A DNA stretch of 56,597 nucleotides from Methylotenera sp. (lineage in GTDB: Bacteria; Pseudomonadota; Gammaproteobacteria; Burkholderiales; Methylophilaceae): assembly GCF_029945705.1 (NCBI RefSeq), contig NZ_JAQSDC010000002.1:1-56597 (forward strand). Direction: 5' to 3'. This document shows positions 25,886-35,402 of this stretch, in pieces; within the stretch, counting starts at the first letter, position 1, and each line of letters begins with the position of its first letter. The notes beneath the pieces were generated by a model. That model did not search any database. It saw only the letters and a program-made list of their open reading frames with translations, and was not told the origin of the DNA. A program made the translations under genes and the position numbers.

Positions 25886-25958
25886 TAGCGCTTACATTTG
25901 AAATTGATGTGGTTAAATAGACACAGTTGTTAACATTTGTAATGATTTGGACGAGGCT

Positions 25959-26537
25959 ATGATAGGAAGATTAAACGGAATTTTGTTGGAAAAAACACCG
26001 CCGTTGGTGTTAATCGATTGCAATGGCGTGGGCTATGAGTGCGAAGTGCCAATGAGCACATTTTATAATCTACCTGCCATTGGTGAAAAAGTGGTGATGC
26101 TCACGCATTTTGTAGTACGTGAAGATGCGCAACTGTTATACGGTTTTGGCAGTGACCAAGAACGTGCTACTTTCAGACAATTACTTAAAGTGAATGGCAT
26201 CGGTGCAAAGTCAGCACTTTCAATTTTAAGTGGCTTGTCCATAGACGATTTAGTGCAAGCGGTTGCCATGCAAGATACCGCCATGCTTACACGCGTACCA
26301 GGTGTGGGCAAGAAAACAGCCGAGCGTTTATTGTTAGAGCTGAAAGATAAATTTACAGTTGCGGGATTAAATCCAAGTAATAGCAATCAGCCAAAATCAG
26401 CTAGCAGCGATGTGCTGAATGCGCTGATTTCACTAGGCTACAATGAACGCGAAGCCTTAGCTGCTGTGAAGTTATTGCCAGCAGATGCCACTGTGGCAGA
26501 CGGTATTAAATTAGCATTGAAATCATTATCCAAATAA
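25959..26537 (+). CDS. ruvA: Holliday junction DNA helicase subunit RuvA
   Basis: Binds four-way junctions and targets the RuvB motor. At 192 residues it has an N-terminal OB domain ([20 protein letters not shown]), two HhH motifs ([18 protein letters not shown] and [19 protein letters not shown]) and the C-terminal RuvB-binding domain ([21 protein letters not shown]). The ATG at 25959 is chosen over one 12 bp upstream because it fits the family N-terminus and has an ACGAGG ribosome site. Unusually, ruvB is not next but 7.4 kb downstream. Confidence 0.97.
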   Translation: MIGRLNGILLEKTPPLVLIDCNGVGYECEVPMSTFYNLPAIGEKVVMLTHFVVREDAQLLYGFGSDQERATFRQLLKVNGIGAKSALSILSGLSIDDLVQAVAMQDTAMLTRVPGVGKKTAERLLLELKDKFTVAGLNPSNSNQPKSASSDVLNALISLGYNEREALAAVKLLPADATVADGIKLALKSLSK

Positions 26538-26580
26538 AGCGGCTATGTTTGAAGCGCATCAATCTAACATCGGAGAAATA

Positions 26581-27486
26581 ATGAATATTTCGACAAAATT
26601 ATTTTTGGTTGTTGCGATATTTTTGCTCGCGGCTTGTGGTCAACATAACGATCGTGCCGCTGAGTCAATGCCAGCGACAGATGTTGCGATGAAGTCAGCA
26701 CCAGCGTCAGATATGGCAAGAGCCAAAATGGCGGATAGCACAGGCGGTGGCGAAGAGTCACTCACCGAGGTGAGTGAGCCAAGTGCCGCCAACTCAGCAG
26801 TGAAACGCTATATCGCTTTACGCCATGCACTGACGGTAGAAACTGAAACAGAACAAATGCAGGCAGCATTTGATGCCACGGTGGCGCATTGCGAGCTGTT
26901 GAAATGTCAGATTCTGAGTGCTAATTACAATCGCGAAACGCCGTACAGCCCACCTTCAGCCAGTTTGTCGGTACGTGTGCCACCTAGGTCGGTTGAAATA
27001 TTTCTTTCGGGTTTGGCAAAAAATACAGAAGTGTTGCAGCATCACCAAGACAGTGAAGATAAAACAGATGCTGTGATAGATGCAGAAGCGCGCATTAAAA
27101 ACCTGACAGAATTCCGCGATAGTTTACGTGCGATGCTCACCGATAAATCCGCTAAATTTAAAGATTTAATTGAGGTGCAGCGTGAGTTAGTGGATACGCA
27201 AAGTCAGCTCGACACCATTCAAGGCGTGCGTAAAGTATTGGCACAAGAAACCGAGTTGGTTGCAGTAAATATTGATTTTACTGCCAAACAAGGCATTACC
27301 GAGCAAGGCTTTTTTTCACCTGTTGCACATGCACTTAAAGATTCTGGTCATGTGATGATGGAAAGCTTTGCCGCAGTGATTACGTTTTTTGTGACGATAT
27401 TGCCATGGCTATTATTTGGCATCCCTATGCTCATTTTAGCGCGAAAATTGTGGACTAAAATTAAAACGAGATGGCAGAATAAGTAG
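26581..27486 (+). CDS. DUF4349 lipoprotein
   Basis: A 301-residue predicted lipoprotein: the signal MNISTKLFLVVAIFLLAACG contains a LAAC lipobox. A low-complexity Ala/Ser/Met region (~20-75) is followed by the DUF4349 domain with a coiled-coil middle (AEARIKNLTEFRDSLRAML, VQRELVDTQSQLDTIQGVR). A C-terminal membrane helix (~265-288: FAAVITFFVTILPWLLFGI) is followed by a basic tail. The ATG at 26581 with GGAGA ahead of it is preferred over one 36 bp upstream, which would bury the lipobox. The function is unknown. It follows ruvA by 43 bp and begins the block that splits the ruv locus. Confidence 0.85.
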   Translation: MNISTKLFLVVAIFLLAACGQHNDRAAESMPATDVAMKSAPASDMARAKMADSTGGGEESLTEVSEPSAANSAVKRYIALRHALTVETETEQMQAAFDATVAHCELLKCQILSANYNRETPYSPPSASLSVRVPPRSVEIFLSGLAKNTEVLQHHQDSEDKTDAVIDAEARIKNLTEFRDSLRAMLTDKSAKFKDLIEVQRELVDTQSQLDTIQGVRKVLAQETELVAVNIDFTAKQGITEQGFFSPVAHALKDSGHVMMESFAAVITFFVTILPWLLFGIPMLILARKLWTKIKTRWQNK

Positions 27487-27543
27487 TTTTAAGTAAGTCT
27501 GCGAGACTTTGGCAGCCGAGTATTTGAATGTTAAATTTAAGGC

Positions 27544-28611
27544 ATGACCTCAATGATTAATACCAACCAAGTCACACGAATCGCTATTATTACTCTATTG
27601 GTAATAGGGTGTATCTATGTATTACAGCCTTTTATGGCAGCGGCTTTATTTGCCGCAATATTTTGCTTATTCACATGGCCACTTTACTACCGATTATGGT
27701 TACGGTTAGGCAAGCGAGATACGTTAGCAGCCGTGACAATGACTATATTGTTATTGATCGCACTGATTTTGCCTATGGCATTTCTAGCAACTAATTTGGT
27801 TGAGACTTCAGATGATTTATTCAACAAGATAGGTAGTAACTTACAAAGCTTTCATCTTCAAGTGCCTGATTGGATAAGCAACCTACCGATTGTTGGCGAG
27901 CAAATTAAACAGTCATTAGAGCGTGCTACGGCTAGCCATGAAGATTTGATGACACTGTTACGGCAGTATTATGAACCTATGCGAACTTTTACTTTACGCG
28001 CTGTACAAGTAGTGGTTGGTGGGTTTGTACAACTGCTATTAGTTGTTTTCGTGGCATTTTTTTTCTATCGCGATGGTGTGCGAATTTCACAAGGTCTTTT
28101 AATTATTGTGCGTAGATTAGGTGGCGCTCTTGGGCTAGAGATGCTTGATCTTTCTTGTAACACCGTTAAAGGCGTAATGCTCGGTATATTTGGTACAGCT
28201 TTAGCTCAGGCTGCCGTAGCTTTGGCGGGGTTTCTGCTGGCGGGTGCCCCAGCGCCAGTATTGTTGGCATGTGCTACTTTCTTCTTATCGGTTGTCCCTG
28301 TGGGGCCGCCGTTAATTTGGGGAGGTGCTTCATTCTGGCTTTATAGCCAAGGGGAACCTAGCTGGGCATTATTTTTGGCGCTTTATGGCTTGTTAGCGAT
28401 TAGCACAGTAGATAATGTGCTTAAGCCTATCCTTATTAGTCAATCCTCACATCTGCCAATATTGCTCATCGTGTTTGGTGCACTTGGTGGCATTTTAACT
28501 TTTGGGTTTATTGGTATTTTTCTTGGGCCTACCTTGCTAGCAGTAGGATTTACGCTATTGTTGCATTGGCTAGCCGTACAAAATAAGAAGCTACTAGAGG
28601 TTCTAGAATGA
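27544..28611 (+). CDS. AI-2E/PerM-family membrane transporter (YdiK-like)
   Basis: A 355-residue membrane protein of the AI-2E (PF01594) family with about eight helices: a hairpin near the start (~12-50), an LLLIALILPMAFLATNLV helix, a soluble segment (~95-145, VPDWISNLPIVGEQIKQSLE), then VQLLLVVFVAFFFYRDG and four further helices containing PVGPPLIWGGASFW and FGALGGILTFGFIGIFLGP. The family was named for an AI-2 exporter, but members transport varied or unknown substrates. An alternative ATG lies 9 bp downstream. It is followed after 51 bp by the TonB receptor trio. Confidence 0.87.
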   Translation: MTSMINTNQVTRIAIITLLVIGCIYVLQPFMAAALFAAIFCLFTWPLYYRLWLRLGKRDTLAAVTMTILLLIALILPMAFLATNLVETSDDLFNKIGSNLQSFHLQVPDWISNLPIVGEQIKQSLERATASHEDLMTLLRQYYEPMRTFTLRAVQVVVGGFVQLLLVVFVAFFFYRDGVRISQGLLIIVRRLGGALGLEMLDLSCNTVKGVMLGIFGTALAQAAVALAGFLLAGAPAPVLLACATFFLSVVPVGPPLIWGGASFWLYSQGEPSWALFLALYGLLAISTVDNVLKPILISQSSHLPILLIVFGALGGILTFGFIGIFLGPTLLAVGFTLLLHWLAVQNKKLLEVLE

Positions 28612-28662
28612 AGGTGAATCATATTATTTCTGCTGGTGTTTACTGAAAGTTAGGAGAAACTA

Positions 28663-30705
28663 ATGATTAATAAGCTGATTAATAAAGGTTTTTTTACTCT
28701 AAGTTTTGTGGTCCTTGTAAGTGCTGGCCCCCTTTTTGCGGCTGAAGAAAAGCCTATCAAGGAAGTCTCTGAAGATGACTATATTGGTGACGTGCCTCGA
28801 GTGCTCACGGTGTCTAGGTTGTCACAATCCATCGCTGATGCACCTTCAGCTGTTACAGTGATAGACAAGGAAACAATACGAGCTTCTGGAATTGTAGATT
28901 TACCTGAAATTTTTCGTTTAGTACCAGGTTTTTATGTGGGTACTAATGCAGGGTTTGTACATAACACCAATCACGTGGTCAGTTATCATGGTATGACAAC
29001 TGCCTATGCAGGCTCAATGCAAGTGCTGGTGAATGGTCGCTCAGTCTACAGTCCACTTTACGGTGGTGTGCAGTGGAGTGAGTTGCCTATTGCGATAGCT
29101 GATATTGACCGCATTGAAATAACACGTGGCCCAAATGCTGCGAGTTACGGCGCTAATTCTTTTTTTGGTGTGATTAATATCATTACACAAAGCCCATCTG
29201 ATCAAGTTGGGGCTAGTTTAAGTGCCACCTATGGCAATGGTCGTCATGAAGCGTTTGCTCGATATGGCGCTAAACAAAATGATTTAAGCTATCGAGTGAC
29301 TGCAGGCTATCGTGACGACGATGGTTTAGATAATCGTTATGATTTTAAACGTACACGCTTGCTAAATGCCCAGATGGATTATCGAGTGGACGATAAAAAT
29401 AATCTTGAGTTTGAGTTGGGTCTAGTCAATGGTGATCGCGAGGATGACCAGTCTCTCGGTAGAACTCGTTACTTCGAGCCAAGAGTCAGAAGCATCGAAA
29501 ATAATTATGAGCTTATTCGTTGGCGTCATAACGTTAGTGATAGTAGTGACCTTTCATTACAAGCCTATCATTCATTTGATAGGACTAAAGATGTAATCAA
29601 TAGTGTTAATTTAGTGGGGCTACTTCCATTCGCTACCTTGCTTACACCTACTCTACAAGTTAACAATGACATAGAGATGGAGCGTTACGATGTGGAAGCA
29701 CAGCACAACTTTTCTATATCTCCAATTTTAAGAGGAGTTTGGGGTGCCAGCATTCGACAAGATATAATGTATTCGCCTTATTATCTTGGGACTCAGAATA
29801 CAGACACATTTAACCTGCAACGGTTATTTGGACATATCGAATGGCGTCCAATTGAGCGTGTAGTGCTAAATATGGGAGCAATGTTAGAAAATAATAGCTT
29901 TACCGATACCGATATTTCACCACGCGCTAGTATTAATTTCAAATTAAATCCAAATCAAACTATTCGGTTTGGCATCTCAACCGCCTTAAGAACACCGAAT
30001 TATTTGGAAGATAAGTTTAATACTAATATTGAAGTCAAAACGACCTCTACACCATTACAGGCACAATACATCAGAGGCAACTCTAACCTTAATCCAGAGC
30101 GAATTATTTCTAAAGAAATTGGCTATTTGGGTGACTTCGGAAAGTTTAGCTTAGACGCGCGAGTTTTTTACGACAATATTCATGATTATATTAAATCGGA
30201 TATTGATAGAACAACACCATTGTTAGCTGTAACTTCTTCAGGTTATGTTTTGATAAAACAACCTACAGTCTATACAAACGCTGGCGATGTCAACGTGAAA
30301 GGTTTTGAAGCACAAGCCAAATGGCATGCCACTAAAGACACACATTTGTTGTTTAATTACGCTTATGTGAATATAAATGCTGATGGAAATCAGACTGCTG
30401 ACACTATTACCATGTCAATGCCGCGCGATACCATTAGTGCTTTACTCACGCATCGATTTAGCTCTGAGTGGGATGCTAGCTATGCTTACTATCAAACCAG
30501 TGAAGTCACCGCATTGGGGGATGGTAATTATGTTGGTTTAGCGAGAAGATCTGACATTCGACTAGCGCGTAAATTTAAAGCAGAACGAATTAGTGGCGAA
30601 GTTTCTGCTGTTGTTGAAAATTTGTTTAACGAACATTATCAAGAGTTTGCAGATTACAACACGCTCAAACGTCGTGCTCGTCTTAATGTAAGGTTAGACT
30701 TTTAA
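28663..30705 (+). CDS. TonB-dependent outer-membrane receptor (small, BtuB/Cir-like)
   Basis: A 680-residue receptor. A signal peptide (about 1-27, ending GPLFAAEE) is followed by the plug domain (PSAVTVIDKETIRASGIVDL, LPEIFRLVPGFYVG, VLVNGRSVYSPLYGGVQW, DIDRIEITRGPNAASYGANSF) and a beta barrel to the C-terminus (RRARLNVRLDF with terminal Phe). The ligand cannot be predicted, and no Fur box is seen. A strong TAGGAGA ribosome site precedes it. The next two genes, a periplasmic binding protein and a GGDEF/EAL membrane protein, follow closely, so the receptor may feed a signalling circuit rather than only uptake. Confidence 0.9.
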   Translation: MINKLINKGFFTLSFVVLVSAGPLFAAEEKPIKEVSEDDYIGDVPRVLTVSRLSQSIADAPSAVTVIDKETIRASGIVDLPEIFRLVPGFYVGTNAGFVHNTNHVVSYHGMTTAYAGSMQVLVNGRSVYSPLYGGVQWSELPIAIADIDRIEITRGPNAASYGANSFFGVINIITQSPSDQVGASLSATYGNGRHEAFARYGAKQNDLSYRVTAGYRDDDGLDNRYDFKRTRLLNAQMDYRVDDKNNLEFELGLVNGDREDDQSLGRTRYFEPRVRSIENNYELIRWRHNVSDSSDLSLQAYHSFDRTKDVINSVNLVGLLPFATLLTPTLQVNNDIEMERYDVEAQHNFSISPILRGVWGASIRQDIMYSPYYLGTQNTDTFNLQRLFGHIEWRPIERVVLNMGAMLENNSFTDTDISPRASINFKLNPNQTIRFGISTALRTPNYLEDKFNTNIEVKTTSTPLQAQYIRGNSNLNPERIISKEIGYLGDFGKFSLDARVFYDNIHDYIKSDIDRTTPLLAVTSSGYVLIKQPTVYTNAGDVNVKGFEAQAKWHATKDTHLLFNYAYVNINADGNQTADTITMSMPRDTISALLTHRFSSEWDASYAYYQTSEVTALGDGNYVGLARRSDIRLARKFKAERISGEVSAVVENLFNEHYQEFADYNTLKRRARLNVRLDF

Positions 30706-30786
30706 TGCAACTGAGTAATAAGCTGAATGGTTGAGAAGTCAATTTTGTTATTTAGGCTAGATAGAAAAAGCTGGGTGAACAGCTTA

Positions 30787-31725
30787 ATGAAGAGCTTACT
30801 CGCATGCGTAATGCTAGTGTTTGGTCTTTTTGCCCCCTTTGTTGCGCATGCCTATACAGGTGTAACGATTGTGATGAGCGTACAAACGCCAGCCAATCTC
30901 GAGTTTGTTGATCAGTTCAATGCCGAGCTTGCAAAGAATAAGCAAATTAATCTTAGAGTGAATGTGATTACGCTGCCAGATACTGAAAAGCTGGTAGTGG
31001 CTGAAAACAGTGAACTAGTCATTGCGTTGGGTGTAAAAGCGCTTGAGGCGGCTAGTAAATTAAGGCGGTCAACACCTGTATTAGGCGTGTTTACGCCACT
31101 TCCCGCATTCAATAGTGTGATGGCAAAAAATCGACGTGAATTAGGTAATTTTAGTGCCATTGTATTAGACCAGCCTTTTTCGCGGCAAATGGCACTGATT
31201 AAACATGTGCTACCCGAAGCACAAAAAATAGGCGTTTTACTGGGCACCACTTCTTCACAATATCTTGAGTATGTGCGAGAAGGAGGTGAGAAACGTGGTC
31301 TGAATATTCTCGAAGAAAAAGTTAATCAAGAGGCTGACTTAATTCCACAGTTAAAAAAACTCTTGGATACAGCCGACGCTATTTTAGCGATTCCAGACCC
31401 TACAATTTACAGCCGCGAAACTGCACAGCCTATTTTATTAACCAGCTACCGTTATCAAAAGCCTATCTTTGGCTATTCTCAATCCTATGTACGTGCTGGC
31501 GCTTTAGCTGCGGTATATAGCACTAGCAAGCAGTTGGCAAAACAGGCTGCAGAAATTGCGATTAAATCACGCCAAGCGTCTAGTGAATTGCCGCCACCGC
31601 AAATGCCAAAATACTTCTCTATCATGTTGAATTATCAAGTCGCCCGCTCACTTAATATTCCTTTGATGGATGAAGATGAGCTTTTAAAGAAAATGCTAGA
31701 GTCTGACGCTCCAGAGGCCATGTAA
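30787..31725 (+). CDS. Periplasmic ABC-type substrate-binding protein (PF04392-like), orphan
   Basis: A 312-residue secreted binding protein. The signal peptide MKSLLACVMLVFGLFAPFVAHA is followed by a type I periplasmic fold (VTIVMSVQTPANLEFVDQFN, NSELVIALGVKALEAAS, TPVLGVFTPLPAF, KIGVLLGTTSSQYLEYVREG, ADAILAIPDPTIYS, KPIFGYSQSYVRAGALAAVYS). The ATG at 30787 is preferred because a GGGTGA site precedes it and it yields a clean signal peptide; an ATG at 30727 would add 20 charged residues. No ABC permease or ATPase is adjacent. It ends 1 nt before the GGDEF/EAL gene, which suggests it is a sensory partner of that protein. Confidence 0.85.
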   Translation: MKSLLACVMLVFGLFAPFVAHAYTGVTIVMSVQTPANLEFVDQFNAELAKNKQINLRVNVITLPDTEKLVVAENSELVIALGVKALEAASKLRRSTPVLGVFTPLPAFNSVMAKNRRELGNFSAIVLDQPFSRQMALIKHVLPEAQKIGVLLGTTSSQYLEYVREGGEKRGLNILEEKVNQEADLIPQLKKLLDTADAILAIPDPTIYSRETAQPILLTSYRYQKPIFGYSQSYVRAGALAAVYSTSKQLAKQAAEIAIKSRQASSELPPPQMPKYFSIMLNYQVARSLNIPLMDEDELLKKMLESDAPEAM

Positions 31726-31726
31726 T

Positions 31727-33844
31727 ATGAAAAATATCGGCATCAAGTCACGTGTTATATTTTTGGGTACGATACCCGCTTTGCTGTTCGCTATTATTTT
31801 AGTCGGGTATGCAATCACCAATATTTTTGGTGTGTTGGATCAGTCACTTGAAGATCGAGGCAAAGTCATTGCTTCGCAGCTTGCTCCGGCAGCAGAATAT
31901 GGCGTGATTTCTGGCAATAGTCAGGTGCTACAAAGGCTGGTTCAACAAGCGCTGTCTAATGAGCAGGACTTAAGAACGGTGATGGTGGTTGACAGCCAAG
32001 GCTTAACGCTGGCACTAAGTGGCCGTGAATTGCCTAAGTCGTTAATTACTAAGATCATCAACGAAAACCTAGAGCAAATTCCGCAAAATAAAGGCATTAT
32101 TTTTACGTTCCCCATTTACCGAAGTTTAGTGGAGATTGATGACTTTTCTAATCTAAGCAGTAAAGAGTTAGAGCTGAAAAAGTCTTACACGCCAGAGAAA
32201 ATTGGTCAGGTGTATGTAGAACTGAGTAATCAGACTTTACAAAATATTAAGCAAGATTTAATCGTAAAGATTTTCTTGACGGCTATTTTTGGTTTGGTTT
32301 TAAGTGGCCTGCTGGCATGGAAGCTTGGTCGGCATATCACTAAACCTATCCAAGAGATTGCTCAAGCAGTGAATCGCATTGGTGAAGGTGTGTTTTCGCA
32401 TACGATTATGGAGGATTCCAGTGGTGAGCTGAAAACCCTGCAAAAAGGTTTTAATTCCATGTCTAGCAGCCTCAAGCACGCTTATGACAGTATGCAAGAT
32501 AAGATCAATGATGCGACATCAATGTTGCGCCATCAAGCACAACATGATGATTTAACAGGTTTAATTAACCGCCGTGAGTTTGAGGTGCGCTTAGAGCGCT
32601 GCCTAAAAAGCGTACATGAAAATAATACACAACATATTTTTTGCTTTTTGGATTTAGACCAATTTAAATTAGTGAATGACACTTGTGGGCATTCCGCAGG
32701 GGATGAGTTGTTGAAGCAAGTGAGCATTTTATTAGCCAATAAAATGCGTGAGAGAGACACTTTGGCGCGCTTAGGTGGCGATGAGTTTGGCTTACTACTA
32801 GAAAACTGTACTTTGACCGATGCGAATCAAATCAATAATACCTTGTTGAAAACTATTCGGGATTATCGTTTTATTCATGATGATAAGATTTTTAATATTG
32901 GTGTCAGCATTGGTTTGGTTGTCATTAATCAAGGCTTTGAAAATGTGAGCGAGATTATTCATGCAGCTGATTTAGCCTGTTACTCAGCAAAATCAGCTGG
33001 GCGAAATCAAAGCTTTCTGTTTAACCCAGGTGATGTTGAGGTGGTTCGCCAGCGCAGCGCGGTGGAATCAATATCAGACATTACCGATGAAATTGATGAT
33101 GAGCAGTTCATGCTCTATTGTCAGCCAATCGTGCCACTCATAGCTGTGGCAACACAAGTGCAACACTATGAAATTTTGCTTAGAAAAGTTGATCTAGACG
33201 GCAAAATAATTCTGCCAACCACATTTATACCGTCTGCAGAGCGTTATCATTTGATGCCCAATATCGATAGATGGGTCATTAAAAATGTATTTATAGCGTA
33301 CCAAAAGTTGCTGGAAATTAATGCAGAAAAGTGTAACTATATATTTTCAATTAATTTATCTGGTACCTCATTAGGCGATAAAAGTTTACTGAGCTTTATA
33401 CAAGATATGTTTATCAAGTATTCAATTCCACCTCAAGCGATCTGTTTTGAAATTACCGAAACGGCTGCGATTGTTAATCTAAAAAATACTATACTGTTGT
33501 TCAGCTCATTGCGAAAACTTGGCTGTAGCTTTGCCTTAGATGATTTTGGTAGCGGTATGTCATCATTTACCTATTTGAAAAATTTTGACGTGGATTATTT
33601 GAAGATAGATGGTGCTTTTGTTAAAGAAATGCACATTAATAAAGTTGACCATGCCATGGTGCGCTCGATTCATAGTGTAGCGGAGGCTATGAATATTAAA
33701 ACGGTAGCTGAATTTGTCGAAAATAATGAGATATTAAGTGAGTTGAAAAGCATAGGCGTACACTATGGACAAGGGCTATATTTGGGTCCTCCTGTAGCCG
33801 TCAAAGGATTAATTGAACGCTACGCTAAAATACATGCACAATAA
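31727..33844 (+). CDS. Membrane GGDEF/EAL protein with HAMP (c-di-GMP turnover)
   Basis: A 705-residue bifunctional-looking c-di-GMP protein. It has a first membrane helix (~10-32), a periplasmic sensor of ~145 residues, a second helix (~180-198) and HAMP (~200-255). A GGDEF domain with an intact RLGGDEF active site (~347-353) is followed by an EAL domain (~440-695) in which the signature is EILLR (~481) instead of EALLR. The catalytic NLSG, ETAA, DDFG (~604), DYLKIDG and GQGLYLG segments remain, so diguanylate cyclase activity is likely and phosphodiesterase activity plausible. It is translationally coupled to the binding-protein gene and probably senses its ligand-bound state through the periplasmic domain. 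Confidence 0.93.
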   Translation: MKNIGIKSRVIFLGTIPALLFAIILVGYAITNIFGVLDQSLEDRGKVIASQLAPAAEYGVISGNSQVLQRLVQQALSNEQDLRTVMVVDSQGLTLALSGRELPKSLITKIINENLEQIPQNKGIIFTFPIYRSLVEIDDFSNLSSKELELKKSYTPEKIGQVYVELSNQTLQNIKQDLIVKIFLTAIFGLVLSGLLAWKLGRHITKPIQEIAQAVNRIGEGVFSHTIMEDSSGELKTLQKGFNSMSSSLKHAYDSMQDKINDATSMLRHQAQHDDLTGLINRREFEVRLERCLKSVHENNTQHIFCFLDLDQFKLVNDTCGHSAGDELLKQVSILLANKMRERDTLARLGGDEFGLLLENCTLTDANQINNTLLKTIRDYRFIHDDKIFNIGVSIGLVVINQGFENVSEIIHAADLACYSAKSAGRNQSFLFNPGDVEVVRQRSAVESISDITDEIDDEQFMLYCQPIVPLIAVATQVQHYEILLRKVDLDGKIILPTTFIPSAERYHLMPNIDRWVIKNVFIAYQKLLEINAEKCNYIFSINLSGTSLGDKSLLSFIQDMFIKYSIPPQAICFEITETAAIVNLKNTILLFSSLRKLGCSFALDDFGSGMSSFTYLKNFDVDYLKIDGAFVKEMHINKVDHAMVRSIHSVAEAMNIKTVAEFVENNEILSELKSIGVHYGQGLYLGPPVAVKGLIERYAKIHAQ

Positions 33845-33901
33845 ATAGGCGCGTGTTTTAATGGCGTCTTAGCGCCAAAACTCAAATAACAAGATGAATT
33901 T

Positions 33902-34936
33902 ATGATAGAAACAGACCGCCTGATTGCCCCTGATGCTGAAAGCCCTCGTGAAGAAGCCTTAGAGCGTGCTTTGCGCCCCAAGCTTTTAGACGAATATGTT
34001 GGGCAAGAAAAAGCACGTAGCCAGTTAGAGATTTTTATTAATGCCGCACGCGGTCGCAGCGAGGCGCTTGATCACGTATTACTCTTCGGCCCACCAGGTT
34101 TAGGTAAAACCACTTTAGCACATATTATAGCCAAGGAAATGGGCGTCAATATGCGCCAAACCTCAGGCCCCGTGCTGGAACGCGCTGGTGACTTGGCGGC
34201 GCTACTGACTAATTTAGAACCCAATGATGTGTTGTTCATTGATGAAATTCATCGACTTTCACCCGTGGTCGAGGAGATTTTATATCCAGCGATGGAAGAT
34301 TATCGCTTAGACATTATGATAGGCGAAGGCCCAGCTGCGCGAAGTGTGCGACTTGATTTGCCGCCGTTTACCTTAATTGGCGCAACCACTCGTGCAGGGA
34401 TGTTAACGAATCCATTGCGTGACCGTTTTGGGATTGTTTCTCGGTTAGAGTTTTATACTTCTGAAGAGCTGGCTAGAATTGTTCATCGCAGCGCTGGTTT
34501 ATTAGAAGTTGAAATGGCAGATACAGGCTCGCTGGAAATTGCCCGCCGTTCACGCGGCACACCACGTATTGCCAATAGATTACTGCGCCGTGTACGTGAT
34601 TATGCTCAAGTGAAAGCCAATGGCATTGTGTCATCAGAAGTCGCTGATGCTGCGTTGAAAATGCTAGATGTCGATAAATTAGGTTTTGACGTGATGGATA
34701 GAAAACTTTTGCTTGCCGTGATAGAGAAGTTCGGTGGCGGTCCTGTAGGTTTGGACAATCTAGCCGCAGCCATCGGCGAAGAGCGTGATACGATTGAAGA
34801 TGTGCTTGAACCTTACTTGATTCAACAAGGTTATTTAATGCGCACGCCGCGTGGACGTATCGCCACACAGCAAGCGTATCAGCATTTTGAATTGCCCATG
34901 CCTAAGCATTTAAATAGTGAAACTTGGCAAGATTAA
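33902..34936 (+). CDS. ruvB: Holliday junction branch migration ATPase RuvB
   Basis: The AAA+ motor of branch migration. At 344 residues it has Walker A ([12 protein letters not shown]), Walker B ([13 protein letters not shown]), sensor 1 ([10 protein letters not shown]), the arginine-finger region ([16 protein letters not shown]) and a C-terminal winged helix ([21 protein letters not shown]). It is separated from ruvCA by five inserted genes but still precedes ybgC-tolQ, as in many proteobacteria. An imperfect TGGCG/CGCCA hairpin lies in the 57 bp before it. The ybgC start follows 2 nt after its stop. Confidence 0.98.
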   Translation: MIETDRLIAPDAESPREEALERALRPKLLDEYVGQEKARSQLEIFINAARGRSEALDHVLLFGPPGLGKTTLAHIIAKEMGVNMRQTSGPVLERAGDLAALLTNLEPNDVLFIDEIHRLSPVVEEILYPAMEDYRLDIMIGEGPAARSVRLDLPPFTLIGATTRAGMLTNPLRDRFGIVSRLEFYTSEELARIVHRSAGLLEVEMADTGSLEIARRSRGTPRIANRLLRRVRDYAQVKANGIVSSEVADAALKMLDVDKLGFDVMDRKLLLAVIEKFGGGPVGLDNLAAAIGEERDTIEDVLEPYLIQQGYLMRTPRGRIATQQAYQHFELPMPKHLNSETWQD

Positions 34937-34938
34937 GC

Positions 34939-35361
34939 ATGAGTAGTCCTCAATTTAGTTGGCCAGTCCGTGTGTATTACGAAGATACCGACGCCGGCGG
35001 TGTGGTTTACCACTCAAACTATTTAAACTTTATGGAGCGTGCCCGTACTGAATGGTTGCGCGCTCTGGGTTACGAGCAAACCACAGTTAAAGATGATTTA
35101 GGCGTAATTATTGTGGTACATAGTTTGTCGATTAACTTCAAAAAGCCCGCAAGGTTTAATGACCTGCTAGAAGTGCATTGCGAGCTAACAAACATCGGGC
35201 GCGGCAGTATAGAAATGGCGCAAACAATTATCTGTAATAGCGTTGAGTTGATTCAAGCACATGTTAAAGCGGCCTTCGTCGATGCGGAAACTTTTAAGCC
35301 AGTATCCATTCCTATAGCCATGAAGCAAGACATGATTAAAATACAAGCAATCAATTTATAA
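34939..35361 (+). CDS. ybgC: Acyl-CoA thioesterase YbgC (Tol-Pal associated)
   Basis: A hot-dog-fold thioesterase of 140 residues. The family motif YYEDTDAGGVVYHSNYLNFM carries the catalytic Asp, followed by RARTEWLRALGY and the hot-dog strands. YbgC is part of the tol-pal locus and hydrolyses short- or long-chain acyl-CoA, with suggested links to phospholipid metabolism. I chose the ATG at 34939, 2 nt after the ruvB stop; a TTG at 34924 would overlap ruvB. tolQ follows after 41 bp. Confidence 0.95.
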   Translation: MSSPQFSWPVRVYYEDTDAGGVVYHSNYLNFMERARTEWLRALGYEQTTVKDDLGVIIVVHSLSINFKKPARFNDLLEVHCELTNIGRGSIEMAQTIICNSVELIQAHVKAAFVDAETFKPVSIPIAMKQDMIKIQAINL

Positions 35362-35402
35362 GCAGTGAATTAACAAGTATTGAACCAAAAAGTGGAGAAG
35401 TT

